From positions 25,025,319 to 25,089,318 of the forward strand of contig OY986439.1 of assembly GCA_963920525.1 (NCBI GenBank): a stretch of DNA of 64,000 nucleotides, written 5' to 3'. The notes below the pieces were generated by a model. It had not been told where the DNA came from. It made no database searches and saw nothing but the letters and a program-made list of their open reading frames with translations. The position numbers and the translations under genes are program-made. This DNA is from Dichetophora obliterata. Its lineage: Eukaryota; Arthropoda; Insecta; Diptera; Sciomyzidae. This document shows, one piece after another, positions 46,371 to 58,673 of the stretch (positions are counted from its first letter, which is position 1; each line of letters begins with the position of its first letter).

Positions 46371-47296
46371 GATGTTATCAAGGCCGTAGCCAGTATGTAC
46401 CTATGGGGGGGATTTGGATTAACATTTTTTTATTCAATATGAAAAAATTAAAATATACAAGTAATATAAGTTATTGTTGCCATATTAAAAAAGTACTAAA
46501 ATATTACAACTCTGAAAGCTATGTTTATTTAAGCGTCGTAATCAAACAGCTGTTTCTTATTTGCATTTATTTATCTTGTAAATTTTAGTTGTAAAATTTT
46601 AGGACAATATTACAATATAACATGAATACCATAATATGTGAATACCATAATTATATATGTAAGTATATTTATTAAGGTGCCTCGACTTCCATTAGAAAAA
46701 AGTTGCATTTGTACCCCTCTAAAAATTAACCTCGGTCTAGATTCCCAAAATATATTGACTGCTACGATAGCCGCCGGTGAGCTAAACCATTTAGCAAAAA
46801 CCTACATTAATAATGTTTTTCGTCAATATATTTACTAGCATAATAGTTGTAAAAAAAACTGTCAGAAATTAAAGGCCGGAAAATGTTCTTCTAATCTGCA
46901 TCAAAGAATTTTATATTTTTGCAAAAGCATTAAAGACAATGCTGTTTCTCGTGCCTTATTTTGAATTTTTTTTAAACTTATTTTCACTTAAATTGAAATA
47001 ACTTCATTGTTTCTAATGCAATCTTCATTTTCAAGATATTGTTGGAAAGGTTTTGAGTGCTTGCATTGATATAATACCAAAATTTCAAAAATTTATACAT
47101 ATTGAAGCTAAAATATTAATTCTAAAATAAATACCTTCTGAAAAAATATTGTGAGAAATAACAAAAAAAATTTGAAAACGAAATTATTTAAATTTTGAGT
47201 GTATACCATTGCAAAAATATAAAATTTGTATTAATTTTCGATCATCTAGGGGTTTGAACACCGAAAACTCCCCTTGACTACGGCCCTGGATTTTAG
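46371..47296. mobile_element. hAT-like element with CAAGGCCGTAGCCAG ends
   Basis: 46379-47288; the left end CAAGGCCGTAGCCAG is mirrored by TTGACTACGGCCCTG. Flanks GATGTTAT and GATTTTAG agree at 6 of 8 positions, a decayed 8-bp duplication. A GGGGGGG run follows the left end and CTCCCC precedes the right, a layout known in some animal hAT elements. The interior (46766-47080) resembles 49160-49490. There is no transposase. Confidence 0.6.
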
Positions 47297-47550
47297 TGAT
47301 ATCTTTCTCTGAATATTATAGACCACTTGTGCTTCCTTTTCCGATTATAAAAAAACTTTTTTATTAATTTTTGACCTTTTTTTTAAATGACCTTTGTCAT
47401 TTTTGTTTATGAGCTGAATTGATAAAAACATTAAAATTTAAATAAAAAAAATTATTTCATACTTTATTTTTTCATTTAGTACAATTTTTTCAAAATTTTT
47501 ATACCAAAATGAAAAAATCATTTGTCAACCCTCATTCAAATGGCGTTTTG

Positions 47551-47717
47551 ATTGGCCGCATTCTAGCCGAAAAAGTGCTCAAGAACTGTTCCACAACTTT
47601 CGGGCTGAATGGTATGCTCTCACAGAACATGTTCCTTGAGATGTCACAATTTATATAGCGAAAATATTTTATGCTACTTCGCTACTTGAGCACTTTTTCG
47701 GCTAGAATGCGGCCATT
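47551..47717. mobile_element. Hairpin MITE with 30-bp perfect arms
   Basis: 47554-47714; GGCCGCATTCTAGCCGAAAA and the next 10 bases are mirrored perfectly at the right end. ATT flanks both sides. 161 bp, non-coding. Perfect arms imply a recent insertion. Confidence 0.8.
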
Positions 47718-47719
47718 GT

Positions 47720-49130
47720 CTCGTCAATAAACGAGCACCGAATGTGCTTCCTTCATTTAAATTAATGCGCAAATGTATGTACCAATCGCTGTTGATACGA
47801 ATGCTTAGAGTGTGAGCGCTAGCGATTATGAACGTCTGCGACACAAGAATGTCAAACAAGGCAAGACATGAGGTACAATTATGATACAAAGAACTACAGA
47901 TAAAGTATTGCGCATGTCCGCCATCTTTGTTGTGACGTAGTTCGAGCTTGTCAAAGTGGCTAAATAAAAACGTAGTCACAATATATTTAAAGGGGATAAT
48001 TTATTTATAGCGATGAAAAATATCGACATTTTCTTATTGAAACTGGGTTTATTGAAATTAAATTATAAATATATTTATAAATAAATTTAAGCAAATTTAT
48101 TTTTCAGTACTATTATTGAAAAGAAATGCATATATAATAGGGGTGTTTTCTCCCATTTGTTCTCCTGCACATAAAAAATAGCTACGTTCCTTGATGTGTT
48201 TGACAGCACTTTGATTGCTTCGTTTTCATTTTCTTGTCCTTCTCGTTTGTTGTTTCGTTTGTTGAAAAAAATGTAAATTCATTTTATGGCCCGAATTAAA
48301 ATTGTTATTCTCATCAAAAGCATCTAAAACTTTAGTACTAATTTTAATTGCATAAAATATAATTGAAAATTATAATTTACGCGTACTATAAGTGCACAAT
48401 ATTAGAAATTGAATTAAATGCATACAATATTTCTAAAATGCTTGCAATTGTGCTGCTTGCTGCTTGTGTTTACTTTTTGCTTTTTCACATTTTCTTTTGT
48501 GTGTATGCACCACGTGTCATAGCTGACAAGCTCGAGTGACGTAGTGCGCAGAAGATTTCATTTTTTGCGCACGGAGTAAGCTATCTAGATATACAATCTT
48601 TGTTTCATGAGGTACAATCGCCAAAAGCAAGGAAAATCCATGCTTTTATGCTCATTCGCACAAAGGAAAAATATTAGTTGCAGTGTTGCATTTTTTTATT
48701 CTACGAATGTTGTTACCAGTCACACAAAATTGCAATATTATAAAATAAGATATTAATTAGAGTTATTATTGCACAAGTTGGCGAAAATATGTCAACAATC
48801 AACTTCTGTGCTAATTCGACTGCGAGGTGGATAGCAAGAATCGAATACGTTAATATGAAAATTACTTTTATTAATATAGCCAATGGTATAAAAAAATTTG
48901 TTTGAAATCATAACATTTGATAAGAAAAAGATATTGGGGTTATTTTTTCATGTAAATTATTTTTGAGACATTAAATATAAAAACAACATTTTGGTATTAA
49001 TAAATTTTGCCCAAAAAAATCATAAGGCAAAAAAAAAAAGACAAAAACAGTTTAACAATTTTTGCCAAAACTGGACGATTTTTTGCAAAAGAATGCTATG
49101 TCATATAAAAAGTAGTCATGAATTTTATAT
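47720..49130. other. Stretch without a recognisable gene
   Basis: A 101-codon minus frame (47674-47979) overlaps the preceding MITE arm and has no motif. I assign nothing here. Confidence 0.4.
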
Positions 49131-49136
49131 AATAGT

Positions 49137-49910
49137 ACAGATGATTCCCTAAATATTTCGGCTGTAGCTATAGCCATCCGTGAGCTGGAATGGTTTAAAA
49201 TCACCTCTAAAAATCCAGTTTTTTGTAAAAATATTGGCTGGTGTGGTAGTTTAAAAAATATAAGCGGTCAGAAATAATGGCTATGAAAAAGTTCTTCCAA
49301 TCAGCATCAACAAATGTTAAATTTTTGCATTCAGATGAATGAAAATGCTGTTTTTCGTGCATTTATTAATTATTTAATTACTTATTAATTATTTTTAATT
49401 ACATACAAAAAACATAATTATTTCAAATGCTATTCTCACTTTCAAGATATCGTTGGAAAGGTTTTGAGTTATTGCAATTTATTGATTGATTCCTGGTCAG
49501 AATTCCATGCATTGATATATATACGAAAACTAAAATATAAATTATAAAAAAAGGACACTGAAAAATATTGTAAGAAATTAAAAAACAAAATACAACTTAT
49601 GAAGATATTTTAATTTTAAAAGTTTTGCATAAATCACATTAACTAGATTGCGAGCTTTAAATTTAAATTAAATTAAATAAGATTAATATATTAAAATAAA
49701 ATATATCAAAAATATGTATGAAAAAAAGCATTATCTTTTATCCGATTGCATATATTTCAATTGCCGATTGCCATATAATTTCTGGCAGTTTATTTTTTAA
49801 AATTATTACACCAACCCATATTTTGACAAAAAACTTTATTTTTAGAGGCTATTTCAAACCATTCCATCACACGAATGGCTATCACTAGAATCGAAATATT
49901 TGAAGAATCT
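49137..49910. mobile_element. Foldback repeat related to the 46.4-kb hAT interior
   Basis: AAATATTTCGGCTGTAGCTA, GAATGGTTT, CCTCTAAAAAT and TTGGCTGGTGTGGTA (49150-49255) recur inverted at 49785-49900 (AATAAACTGCCAGAAATT-type text, TTTAGAGGCTATTTCAAACC). The middle, including GATATCGTTGGAAAGGTTTT, matches 47030-47060. A transposon with arms of about 120 bp is likely; terminal bases and target duplication are unclear. Confidence 0.55.
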
Positions 49911-52900
49911 TCATAAATGCTTTTGAAACCAAGGATTATTTTGAGGAACTGACACAAACAACTTAACTTTCAGCCTTTAATATTCATCGCACAAAGATAA
50001 AATATATAATAAAACATAATGAGTTATGTGGCGAATGAAACGAATATTTTATTAAATATTCTTATAAAATATTTAATATAATTTTTTTTACAAGATATTT
50101 ATATTGTATCTAAAATGTTGTCTTATTATTTCTCATTATGTACTAAAAAATATTTTTATTATAGAAACAATAAAACAGTTGCATATCATAGCAAAAATAT
50201 ACTAATAACCAAGGCTCGTACTTCGATGACCTAAAAACTGACATAAGTGACATAAAAAACGCAAACAATTACAAAAAAAAATTAAGAAAAAAAAGCCTTC
50301 AAAATAAAACATTACTAAACATGTATTGCTGTAAGAAACTTAGGTAAGTTTGCAGAATAAAGTTTCTATTAGATTTAGGATGGTGATATGAAAAATCTGA
50401 CTAAACTAACGTGTACGTGTGATTTCACAAGTAGCGTGGATTACACCTAGTAGCACTACATTCAAAATTATTCTTAGCATAGAATTAGTAAATGAAATTA
50501 ATAAAAAACTATTCATAACTAAAAAAAAAGGTTAAACTAATTTCGAATTTAAAAATTTTTAAGATTTATACACTTGAGTCTTTATAATTGTGAGTTTCAT
50601 TTCCGGATGTTTTTTAAGGTTATTAATCAAGGATTAAGCAAATTCTGTTATATATTAAACTAATTTTTGTTTTCAGTTTTACTGTATCTACTATTAAACA
50701 TAACCGATTTTAATTTAAATGTAACATAATTTTAAATTGTCCATATTTGCCGCTTTTGATAAATATCACAGACATCTATAATTTTGATCAAATCATACTC
50801 TACGCCTTTCTCGGACTTTTTTAAGCATATTCTGGCACCAAGTTCTTGTAGAAATTTCACCCGAAATTAGAGGTATTTAATTAAATGAATCAAAATGAAA
50901 GACTGAAGTGTTTTTATCAGTTCGACTACACAACATAGCCTAAAATTTTAGCCATTCTTTGAAAAGTTAACAGTTGTACAAAATTTGTTTTATTAATAAA
51001 TACCTGCTCGTTTTAAAAAACTCCATACATTTGGGTTGAATACTCATTTTTCTGGGCTTTTTCTATAAAATTGTTTAATAAAACTTTGCAGCACACGTCG
51101 CTTCTTTACAACAGTTGTCAGAAGGATCTCTTTCTAACTTACACAACTTAGCTCAGCTCGTGACATTTGCTAAACCTGCACTTTCTCACATTCTTAAAAA
51201 AAAAAAAACAAATTAATGACAAGTTTGTGTTGGTTTTCATAAAACATTTTTTAATAGTGTTGGAGCTTTGGTAACGCTTATCTTGAAGGGATAGTAATGT
51301 TCATTGAAAGCAAAACATTGTTGTTATTTTACCGACAAACTTTCAATAATAGTTTGTTTACTAATTTACGTCGCTTTCAAGAGTAACTTTCATGCAAATT
51401 TTAGCTCAGCTTACTTTAAAAATTTACTGTCATAAAACTTGATACTGGCAATACTGATTACTCCACAATAGAGAAAAGAAAACAATAAACTAAAAGGAAC
51501 AAGCAGCACAAAGAAGAATGCGCTGCTAGAGAAGGTCGGAGAAGTATGGAAACAACATAAATTCATGCAGCAGCTGACACTCGAGCCTTAAGCGAAGCAT
51601 CCGAATGATCTCGTGGTCTGGAGGCTGCCTTTGCATCCATTCGCAATCGTGACAAAGTGTGCTTTGCAGCAATCGTTGTTTACCAAGAATGATAGAATAC
51701 AAAGATTGCGCCGAAGACAAGAAAATGAGAACAACAAAATTGTCGTTCTGCGCATGTACGTCATAATATCAATGCTATTTTGGAGAGCGTTCACTTTGCA
51801 TACGATTTCTACACAGAAATGAAAATTGCATACATTTTAGTTTGTATAATTAAAATAAAAGAAGTAAGAAGCAATTTATTGGAATGAGAAGAAAGTAAAT
51901 TAATTAAGTACTCCTTTGCAAACATTATTTTTACTATTATTTTATTACAGCCAGTAAGCAGCTTAGTCAATAACAAAATTTGTCTGAGAAACCAACTTCA
52001 GTGAGCATTATTTTTCGACTTGGATTTTATAAAAATGTTTATTAAGAGTTTAATTGATGTAATTTAAACATTCCCAGATATTTTATTTCCATTAATTTAC
52101 CTGGGAATTGAAAGGACAAATAAATGATAGTTCCAAGTTTTAAAATAATGAAGCAAATTTTGTTCAGTTAATATATTTTTGTATTTTTGTTTTCGTTTGT
52201 GTGCGTTTTCTACAATTTTTTGGTTTAATTTTTGTTTTTATTGCAAACATCAGGTTTCTGAAAAATATTTGTTTGCTACTGTTACCACAATTAGCAGCTA
52301 CACACTTCCTTTTTAAAATTTTAAGTTAAAAACTCGCAAATATACTTCGATATATACACAATTAAATAAAACACAACCGATCGCAGTACGTTTCTCAACG
52401 AAATAAAATATTGTGACGTAGTCCACTGAGCAGATGGTTGTCAAACTCGATTAGCAGAAGTAACGGACCTGCGCAAAGCGTAATCTCTTATTCTATCATT
52501 CTTGGTTGTTTACGAACTCGAGCGGTATATATGCATTTTTTTCTTGTGTGCGATTTCGGCTGACGACGATTGTTACTCGAGTGGCAAAAACTGACGAATG
52601 GTCTCATGCAAATCTCTGTTCCACAGCTTATGAAAAATTTTTCAGAAATAATTTTTTCCCCTTCTTTGATAGATTAAATGGAAAAGTAAACAAAATTATA
52701 AAAACCTGTCTGAGAGACTTCCTCAATTGTCCCAAAAAGCACAAGTTTACACAAAATTTAGAATTTAATATTCAAAAACACTGAAATCACTTAAAAATTT
52801 TCGCAACCAAATTATCAAACAACCTATTCAGAACGAGAGTTCGGTGAGAACTGTTATTGCATTAAAGCTGATGACACCTATGAATGCCATTTTTTTGCTA

Positions 52901-53145
52901 TACTTCCGCTTATAGCTCGAAAAAGGGGGAGATGGACCCCCCTGTTATACAATTTTTTCTTGCCTTGGCCCAAGGAATCAACCATCGCCGGATTGAAACG
53001 TTGATCTGGGACAACCTGTAAGTTTTGTACTTGTTCCAACTTGCAATGTTTTGTCTATTTAATATATGTTCTGTTTTTCTAATTTCGAAAAGAAATACTT
53101 TATTTATTTTACTTCAAAAAAAAATTTATAGCGACTGAAAAATTT
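49911..53145. other. Mostly unassigned; weak coding-like frames
   Basis: Around 51500-51830 all frames are unusually open and GC is higher; one reads PLHPFAIVTKCALQQSLF and RIQRLRRRQENENNK, but another strand is equally open and I recognise no family. The frame at 52506-52784 starts at TTG and has no motif. The remainder is AT-rich. Confidence 0.35.
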
Positions 53146-53307
53146 TTAATTCGTGATAATAAATTGTTTTTCGTGAGCGCAATCAAATTGTGGAATTCAT
53201 TACCCATTGACATTAAAATAGTTTTCAATACTTGCACCTTCAAGCATTTAGTCTATGAGCACTTTCATTTTTTACAGAAAATTTTATCAAAAAGATTTTT
53301 CAATTGA
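53146..53307 (+). pseudogene. C-terminal end of a LINE reverse transcriptase ORF
   Basis: An open run of 53 codons to TGA encodes LIRDNKLFFVSAIKLWNSLP followed by TFKHLVYEHFHFL. The R/K-x2-(L/I)WN-x-LP pattern followed by an F-K-x2-L block is the usual ending of CR1/Jockey-type ORF2 proteins. Upstream coding is not recognisable. The next 70 bp match part of the SINE body at 13350-13735, indicating that this is a LINE 3' untranslated region. Confidence 0.55.
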
Positions 53308-53375
53308 ATTAGTATTTCTGTTCAGCCGAGACAATGGCAAAGCTCTGGAGATTTCTTAATTAATAGCTGTGAAAA
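53286..53375 (+). repeat. LINE 3' tail shared with SINE family 1
   Basis: TTTTTCAATTGAATTAG, TTTCTGTTCAGCC and GACAATGGCAAAGCTC correspond to TTTTTCAACTGAATTAA, TTTCTGTTCGGTC and GACAATGGCAAACCTC in the SINE around 13460-13520. Confidence 0.6.
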
Positions 53376-53719
53376 TTGGAGTGAATGAAAATAAAAAACA
53401 TAAAATTATTGTTTCAATAATATTCTGGATCCTAAAAATAAATTCATAATATAGTTGTTGCAATCATTCTATTTTTGACCCAATAAGAAAATAATGATTG
53501 TTACAATAAAATGTTGGTTCCTACAAAAAAGTTCTTTTTCTAAATAAAGTTGTTCTAATCATCTTATCATGATCAAAGAAAATATTATATGTTTAAGAAA
53601 ATGTTAGTAACAATCATAATCCGAATCATACTATGATCCTCCTAAAACACGATTGTTGCAACTATGTTTTTTCTCTGCGTTTATGATCTTTGTTGTTATT
53701 TCTTTTCTCAATGTGGCAT

Positions 53720-54236
53720 TTTACCCATGAACCGCGGTTGGGTATTTTTTACCCATGAAAATGCTTCTGCAAAATTGATCATATATCAGGATTGCTAATA
53801 GCTAAGTGTTTAATTTTTTGTGTGTTGCTTTATTAAAACATAGAGCTATAAGTTGTTATTGAAGTGCGTCAAGAAGTTTTTACTTAAACAACTACATTTT
53901 CTAACTAAAAATCATAAAATTTGTGTTATTATCATATGTAAAAGAATTTTATTTAAAAAAGAATGTAAAAGCTCTCTTAGACAATTAACATATTATACCA
54001 GCTATTGATAGAAAATTCCTGATATAAAAGTGTGCTGTCGTTGCAGAAGGAATTTGTGCCCATTAAGAACACATTAACGACGGTTGGGTATGTTTATATC
54101 CACCTTATATCTCGACTACGGTGAAAGATACAAAGCTGAAATTTGAAGTGGTAGTTCCTGTGATCAATATAAGAAAGCACATGCAAATTTAAAAAATCGT
54201 TCAAAGCGTTTGGGAGCCTTGGTTAAGGGTTAAAAG
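53720..54236. mobile_element. Possible piggyBac-like MITE
   Basis: The right end CTTGGTTAAGGGTTAA fits a GGGTTAA terminus; on the left TTTTACCCATGAACC partly mirrors it. GCGGTTGGGTAT near the left and GACGGTTGGGTATG near 54077 are direct repeats. The ends are too diverged for certainty. Confidence 0.3.
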
Positions 54237-54339
54237 AATAATTTTTATTTGTCAGCAATAAGCTCAATAAATACAAATGAAACACAAATACTCTTAACTT
54301 ATTTTAAATAATATAACTGCAATTTGTAAGAAAAATCTA

Positions 54340-55147
54340 TTTAGGAAAACCTTGTATAAGTACGGCCATGATTCACATATTATGGGGACAGGAAACCTTG
54401 TAGAAGTTTATGCAAGCCTTGTGGATTGCATAGAATACGTTATAAGCATAATTGACGTTAATGACGACATTTTATTGTTAGGTGATTTTAATCAGCCTGA
54501 CTTGAAATGGGAATCTTCTGACGATGATACATATTTTTGTGCATCTAATTCGAAGACTCGCCAAGAGCATATATTTGTTGATAATATATGTTCTGACTTA
54601 CAACAAGTGAGTTGTATTTAAAATAGTCGTGAAAGACTTCTTGACCTGATCTTAGCTACAGCCTGTAACAACGTGATTGTTAAGAGGGCCCTTCATGCTC
54701 TAACTTCTGTTGATGACTACCATCCACCACTGAGCATATGGTACAAATCTGACAGGGAAAATATAGTGAATTCCAATTCAATAGATAAAGTTTATGAATT
54801 CGATTTTAAGAAAGCTGACTTTTTGTAGTTGAACCATTTACTTCAAAGTAATCTTCATGCTATTTTAGAATATGTTAATAATAACACTCTTGATGATTCA
54901 ATTAAATTTTTTTATATGGAAATTTTGCTGTGTTTTCTCTGTTAAAGGGGTTAAAGATTCTTCGCAACAGCAGGAATAGGGCATGGAAAAAATATGTCTG
55001 TAGCTTAGACTTGAACGACCTAGAAATCTACAAGCGTTTGTTTCGGGATTTTGAAAATTGCTCAGCTACCTTATATCAAAATTATTTAGACAGTATTAAG
55101 CTGAGAATATTGTCTGATCCGAAGAAATTCTGGGGTTTCATAAATAC
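54340..55147 (+). pseudogene. APE-endonuclease LINE, left part
   Basis: The frame encodes the C-terminal half of an APE-type endonuclease: DDILLLGDFNQPDLKWES, DNICSDLQQV, RERLLDLILAT and SVDDYHPPLSI, where GDFN and the D-x2-H-P pair are the conserved endonuclease blocks. An in-frame stop lies at 54619 and others near 54826 and 54938, then a frameshift joins RNRAWKKYVCSLDL and LSDPKKFWGFINT, the linker before the RT. The N-terminal half of the nuclease is missing, a normal 5' truncation. The nuclease nicks DNA to prime reverse transcription. At 55140-55147 the ORF is cut by a foldback insertion and resumes at 57524. Confidence 0.8.
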
Positions 55148-55853
55148 CATACATGGGCACACTGCAGTAAATATTTACTGCATTACTAGAAGCAGTAATC
55201 AGTAAACTTTTACTGATAATGAAATTCAATTTGCATTACCAGTAAATTTTTACTGATTACTGAAAAAAATTTCAGTAAAAATAAATTTTTACTGATTACT
55301 GAAAAAAAAATTGCAGTACAAATAAATTTTTACTGATAATGAAATTCAATTTGCATTAACGGTAAATTTTTACTGATTACTGGAAAAAATTGCAGTAAAA
55401 ATAAAATTTTACTGATTACTGGAAAAAAATTGCAGTACAAATAAATTTTTACTGATAATGAAATTTAATTTGCATTACCAGTAAATTTTTACTGATTACT
55501 GAAAAAATTTGCAGTAAAAATAAATTTTTACTGATTACTGAAAAAAATTGCAGTAAAAATAAATTTTTACTGATTACTGAAAAAAATTGCAGTAAAAATT
55601 TATTTTTACTGATTACTGAAAAAAATTGCAGTAAAAATACATTTTTACTGATTACTAAAAAAAATTGCAGTAAAAATTTTTTTTAATGATTACTGAAAAA
55701 ATTTGCAGTAAAAATAAATTTTTACTGATTACTGAATAAAATTGCAGTAAAAGTAAATTTTTACTTATAATGAAATATCATTTGCATGATAAGTAAAATT
55801 TGTACTAGTTACTGAAAGTAATAATTGGTAGTTAAAAAGCAATGTACAAGCAC

Positions 55854-56038
55854 TAAGGGCCAGTTTTTCAGTACGAGTTTAAACTTTAGTCAAATTTAAC
55901 TTAGCTTAATTCATCAAAATTGGACGTTTAACCTCGGTCAGCTTGATATTCTAGCATGAAGTTAAATAGACTTCAATTATCATATAATGTATTTTTGTTT
56001 GACTAAAGTTTGAAATCGTGCTGAAAAACTGGCCATAA
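55854..56038. mobile_element. PIF/Harbinger-like MITE inside the foldback
   Basis: 55857-56035, ends GGGCCAGTTTTTCAG and near-complement CTGAAAAACTGGCC, flanked by TAA on both sides. The arms continue with TTTAAACTTTAGTCAAA against TTTGACTAAAGTTTGAAA. 179 bp, non-coding. Confidence 0.75.
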
Positions 56039-56654
56039 ATGAAATAAATAATTTAAGAAAATTAATGCTCTTTACACATGTTTTTTAGTAATCAGTAAAA
56101 AATTGTTTTAACTTCCGTTTTTTTCAGCAATCAGAAAAATTTATTTATTTTGCTTCATTTCATTTAAGTAATTAGTGAAAATTGATTTTTACTGCAATTA
56201 TTTCATGTAATAAGTAAAAATTTATTTTTACTGCAATTTTATTCATTTATCAGTAAACATTTATTTTTACTGCAATTTTATTCAGTAATCAGTTAAAATA
56301 AATTTTTACTGCAATTTTTTCAGTAATCAATTTTTAACATACATGGGCACACTGCAGTAAATATTTACTTCATTACTAGAAGCAGTAATCAGTAAGCTTT
56401 TACTGATAATGAAATTCAATTTGCATTACCAGTAAATTTTTACTGATTACTGGAGAAAATTGCAGTAAAAATACATTTTTACTGATTACTGGGAAAAAAT
56501 TGCAGTACAAATAAATTTTTACTGATAATGAAATTCAATTTGCATTACCAGTAAATTTTTACTGATTACTGGAAAAAATTGCAGTAAAAATAAATTTTTA
56601 CTGATTACTGAAAAAAATTGCAGTAAAAATAAATTTTTACTAATTAATTTTTAT

Positions 56655-56824
56655 GATCTATTGAATAATTACATGAATTAAGATTGTGAGCTTTAGATCA
56701 AGTGAGTTTTCAAGAAGGCAACAACAACAACAACAACAACAACTCTGTATAGAGTCAATCACTTAACTGACTAGACAGTCTGTTTCGGAAAATCGCTACA
56801 TATTCCTCATCAGTAGTCTTTGAG
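56655..56824 (+). repeat. Dispersed repeat, second copy of 24187-24350
   Basis: Matches the copy in Helitron (b), with a longer CAACAACAACAA run and GACAGTCTGTTTCGGAAA. It interrupts the CAGTAAAAAT array. Confidence 0.7.
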
Positions 56825-57523
56825 TCTGATTACTGAAAACAAATTGCAGTAAAAATAAATTTTTACTGCTTACTGAATAAAATTGCAAAAATAAATTTTT
56901 ACTGCAATATTTTCAGTAATCAGTAAAAATTTATTTTTACTGCAATTTTTTTAGTAATGCAGTAAAAATTAATATTTACTGATTACTGAACAAAATTGTA
57001 AAAATAAATTTTTACTGCAATTTTTTCAGTAATCAGTAAAAATTTATTTTTACTGCAATTTTTTTCAGTAATCAGTAAAAATTTATTTTTACTGCAATTT
57101 TTTTCAGTAATCAGTAAAAATTTATTTTTACTGCAATTTTTTTCAGTAATCAGTAAAAATTTATTTTTATTGCAAATTTTTTCAGTAATCAGTAAAAATT
57201 TACTGGTAGTGCAAATTAAATTTCATTATCAGTAAAAATTAATTTGTACTGCAATTTTTTTCCAGTAATCAGTAAAAATTTATTTTTACTGCAATTTTTT
57301 CCAGTAATCAGTAAAAATTTACTGGTAATGCAAATTGAATTTCATTATCAGTAAAAATTTGTTTGTACTGCAATTTTTTCCCAGTAATCAGTAAACATTT
57401 ATTTTTACTGCAATTTTTTTCAGTAATCAGTAAAAATTTACTGGTAATGCAATTTGAATTTCATTATCAGTAAAAATTTATTTTTACTGCAATTTTACTG
57501 GTACTGCAAAGTGCCCATCTATG

Positions 57524-58673
57524 ATAAATACCAAAAAAAAAATCTGATGGATTCCCTTCATCATTTAAAACCTCTGACGGATTTAAAGACGATCCTGTCG
57601 TAATTTGTGGTCTATTTGCCAATCTCTTTAAAGAGTCATTTTGTTCAGACTCTTTTAATCCTGATGAAGAGTACTTTGAATATATGAAGTCTACACCCAG
57701 GGTTTCGTTGGATTCTATATCCTTTACTTCAGAGGATATTTTAAAGTATATTGGATTGATCGATGAGGCTTTTAATGCTGGACCTGACGGAATTCCTGCC
57801 GCAGTGTTAACACGATGTGGTTCCGTTCTAAGTCAACCACTGTCCATGTTATTCAATAAATCAGTTAGCGAAAGTATTTTTCCACTTTTTTGGAAAAAAT
57901 CTTTTATAAGTCCTATTTATAAAAAAGGTTGTAAGAACGATATAAACAACTACAGGCCTATCGCGAAATTCTCGTCGATTCCAAAACTTTTTGAGCGGCT
58001 CGTGTATGATCGTGTAAAAATTCGCTGTGGAAAGGTCATGACAACTCGTCAGCATGGATTTGTTACTGGCAGATCCACTGTGTCTAATCTCCTCGATTTT
58101 ACAACATTTTGCTTAAATTCATTTTATTCAGGTAACCAGTTCGACTGTATTTACACTGATTTTAGTAAAGCATTTGATAAACTGCCACACAACTTAATTC
58201 TATTTAAACTAAAGTTAATGGGTTTTTCACAATTTTTTGTAAGCTGGATTCAATCGTATCTGACAGAGCGATCTTATCAAATACGATTTCGAGGCGTATT
58301 GTCAGCTGAATTTATTGCTGAATCAGGTGTTCTTCAAGGTAGCCACCTTGGTCCACTTCTGTTTATTTTAGCCATTAATGATGTAACCCACATCATCAAA
58401 CACTCTCATCTACTTATCTATGCAGATAATATGAAAATATACAGAAAAATAAATGCTAAAGACAATTCAGATCTGCTCCAGTCTGATTTGAAATCCTTTG
58501 AAATTTGGTTTTCTAAAAATAATATGTTTCTAAATCCAGATAAATGCCAAACTATGACCTTTTCGCGAAAAAGGAATAATTTAATTTTTGATTATAAGAT
58601 AAAAGATACTGCTTTAAATCGTGTAGATGCTGTCAAATATCTTGGTATATGCATGGATTCTAAGCTCGTTTAA
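57524..58673 (+). pseudogene. LINE reverse transcriptase, CR1/Jockey type
   Basis: After the foldback, a run of A causes a +1 shift, then one frame carries the RT: ISPIYKKGCKNDINNYRPIA (fingers), GFVTGRSTVSNLLDF, DFSKAFDKLPHNLI (motif A, Asp present), SGVLQGSHLGPLLFI (motif B), IYADNMKIY (motif C), NPDKCQTMTFSRK (motif D) and VKYLGI. Motif C reads YADN, not YADD, so a catalytic Asp is lost and the enzyme should be inactive. The ATG at 57684 is internal, not a real start. A frameshift near 58665 moves the rest to another frame. RT copies the element RNA into the nicked target. Confidence 0.9.

Larger units (their letters stand above)
55140..57531. mobile_element. Minisatellite-armed foldback transposon in the LINE
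   Basis: 55148-57523, ends CATACATGGGCAC and CATAGATGGGCAC (reverse complement), flanked by ATAAATAC on both sides (ATAAATACC if the shared C is counted). The arms are arrays of a roughly 37-39-bp unit, CAGTAAAAATAAATTTTTAC + TGATTACTGAAAAAAATTG, direct in the left half and inverted in the right. A second left terminus at 56338 shows nesting or partial duplication. Two other repeats sit inside. The 8-9-bp duplication could fit hAT, P or Mutator groups; the ends do not decide it. There is no transposase. Confidence 0.8.

Noticed and set aside
51526..51822. Open frames on both strands as a gene
   Set aside because: Several frames are equally open and none matches a family I know; left as unassigned.
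55140..57531. CRISPR-like array
   Set aside because: Repeats are contiguous with no unique spacers, and half are inverted; this is a minisatellite in a eukaryotic transposon.
57861..58055. 64-codon minus-strand frame
   Set aside because: It is antisense to the reverse transcriptase core.
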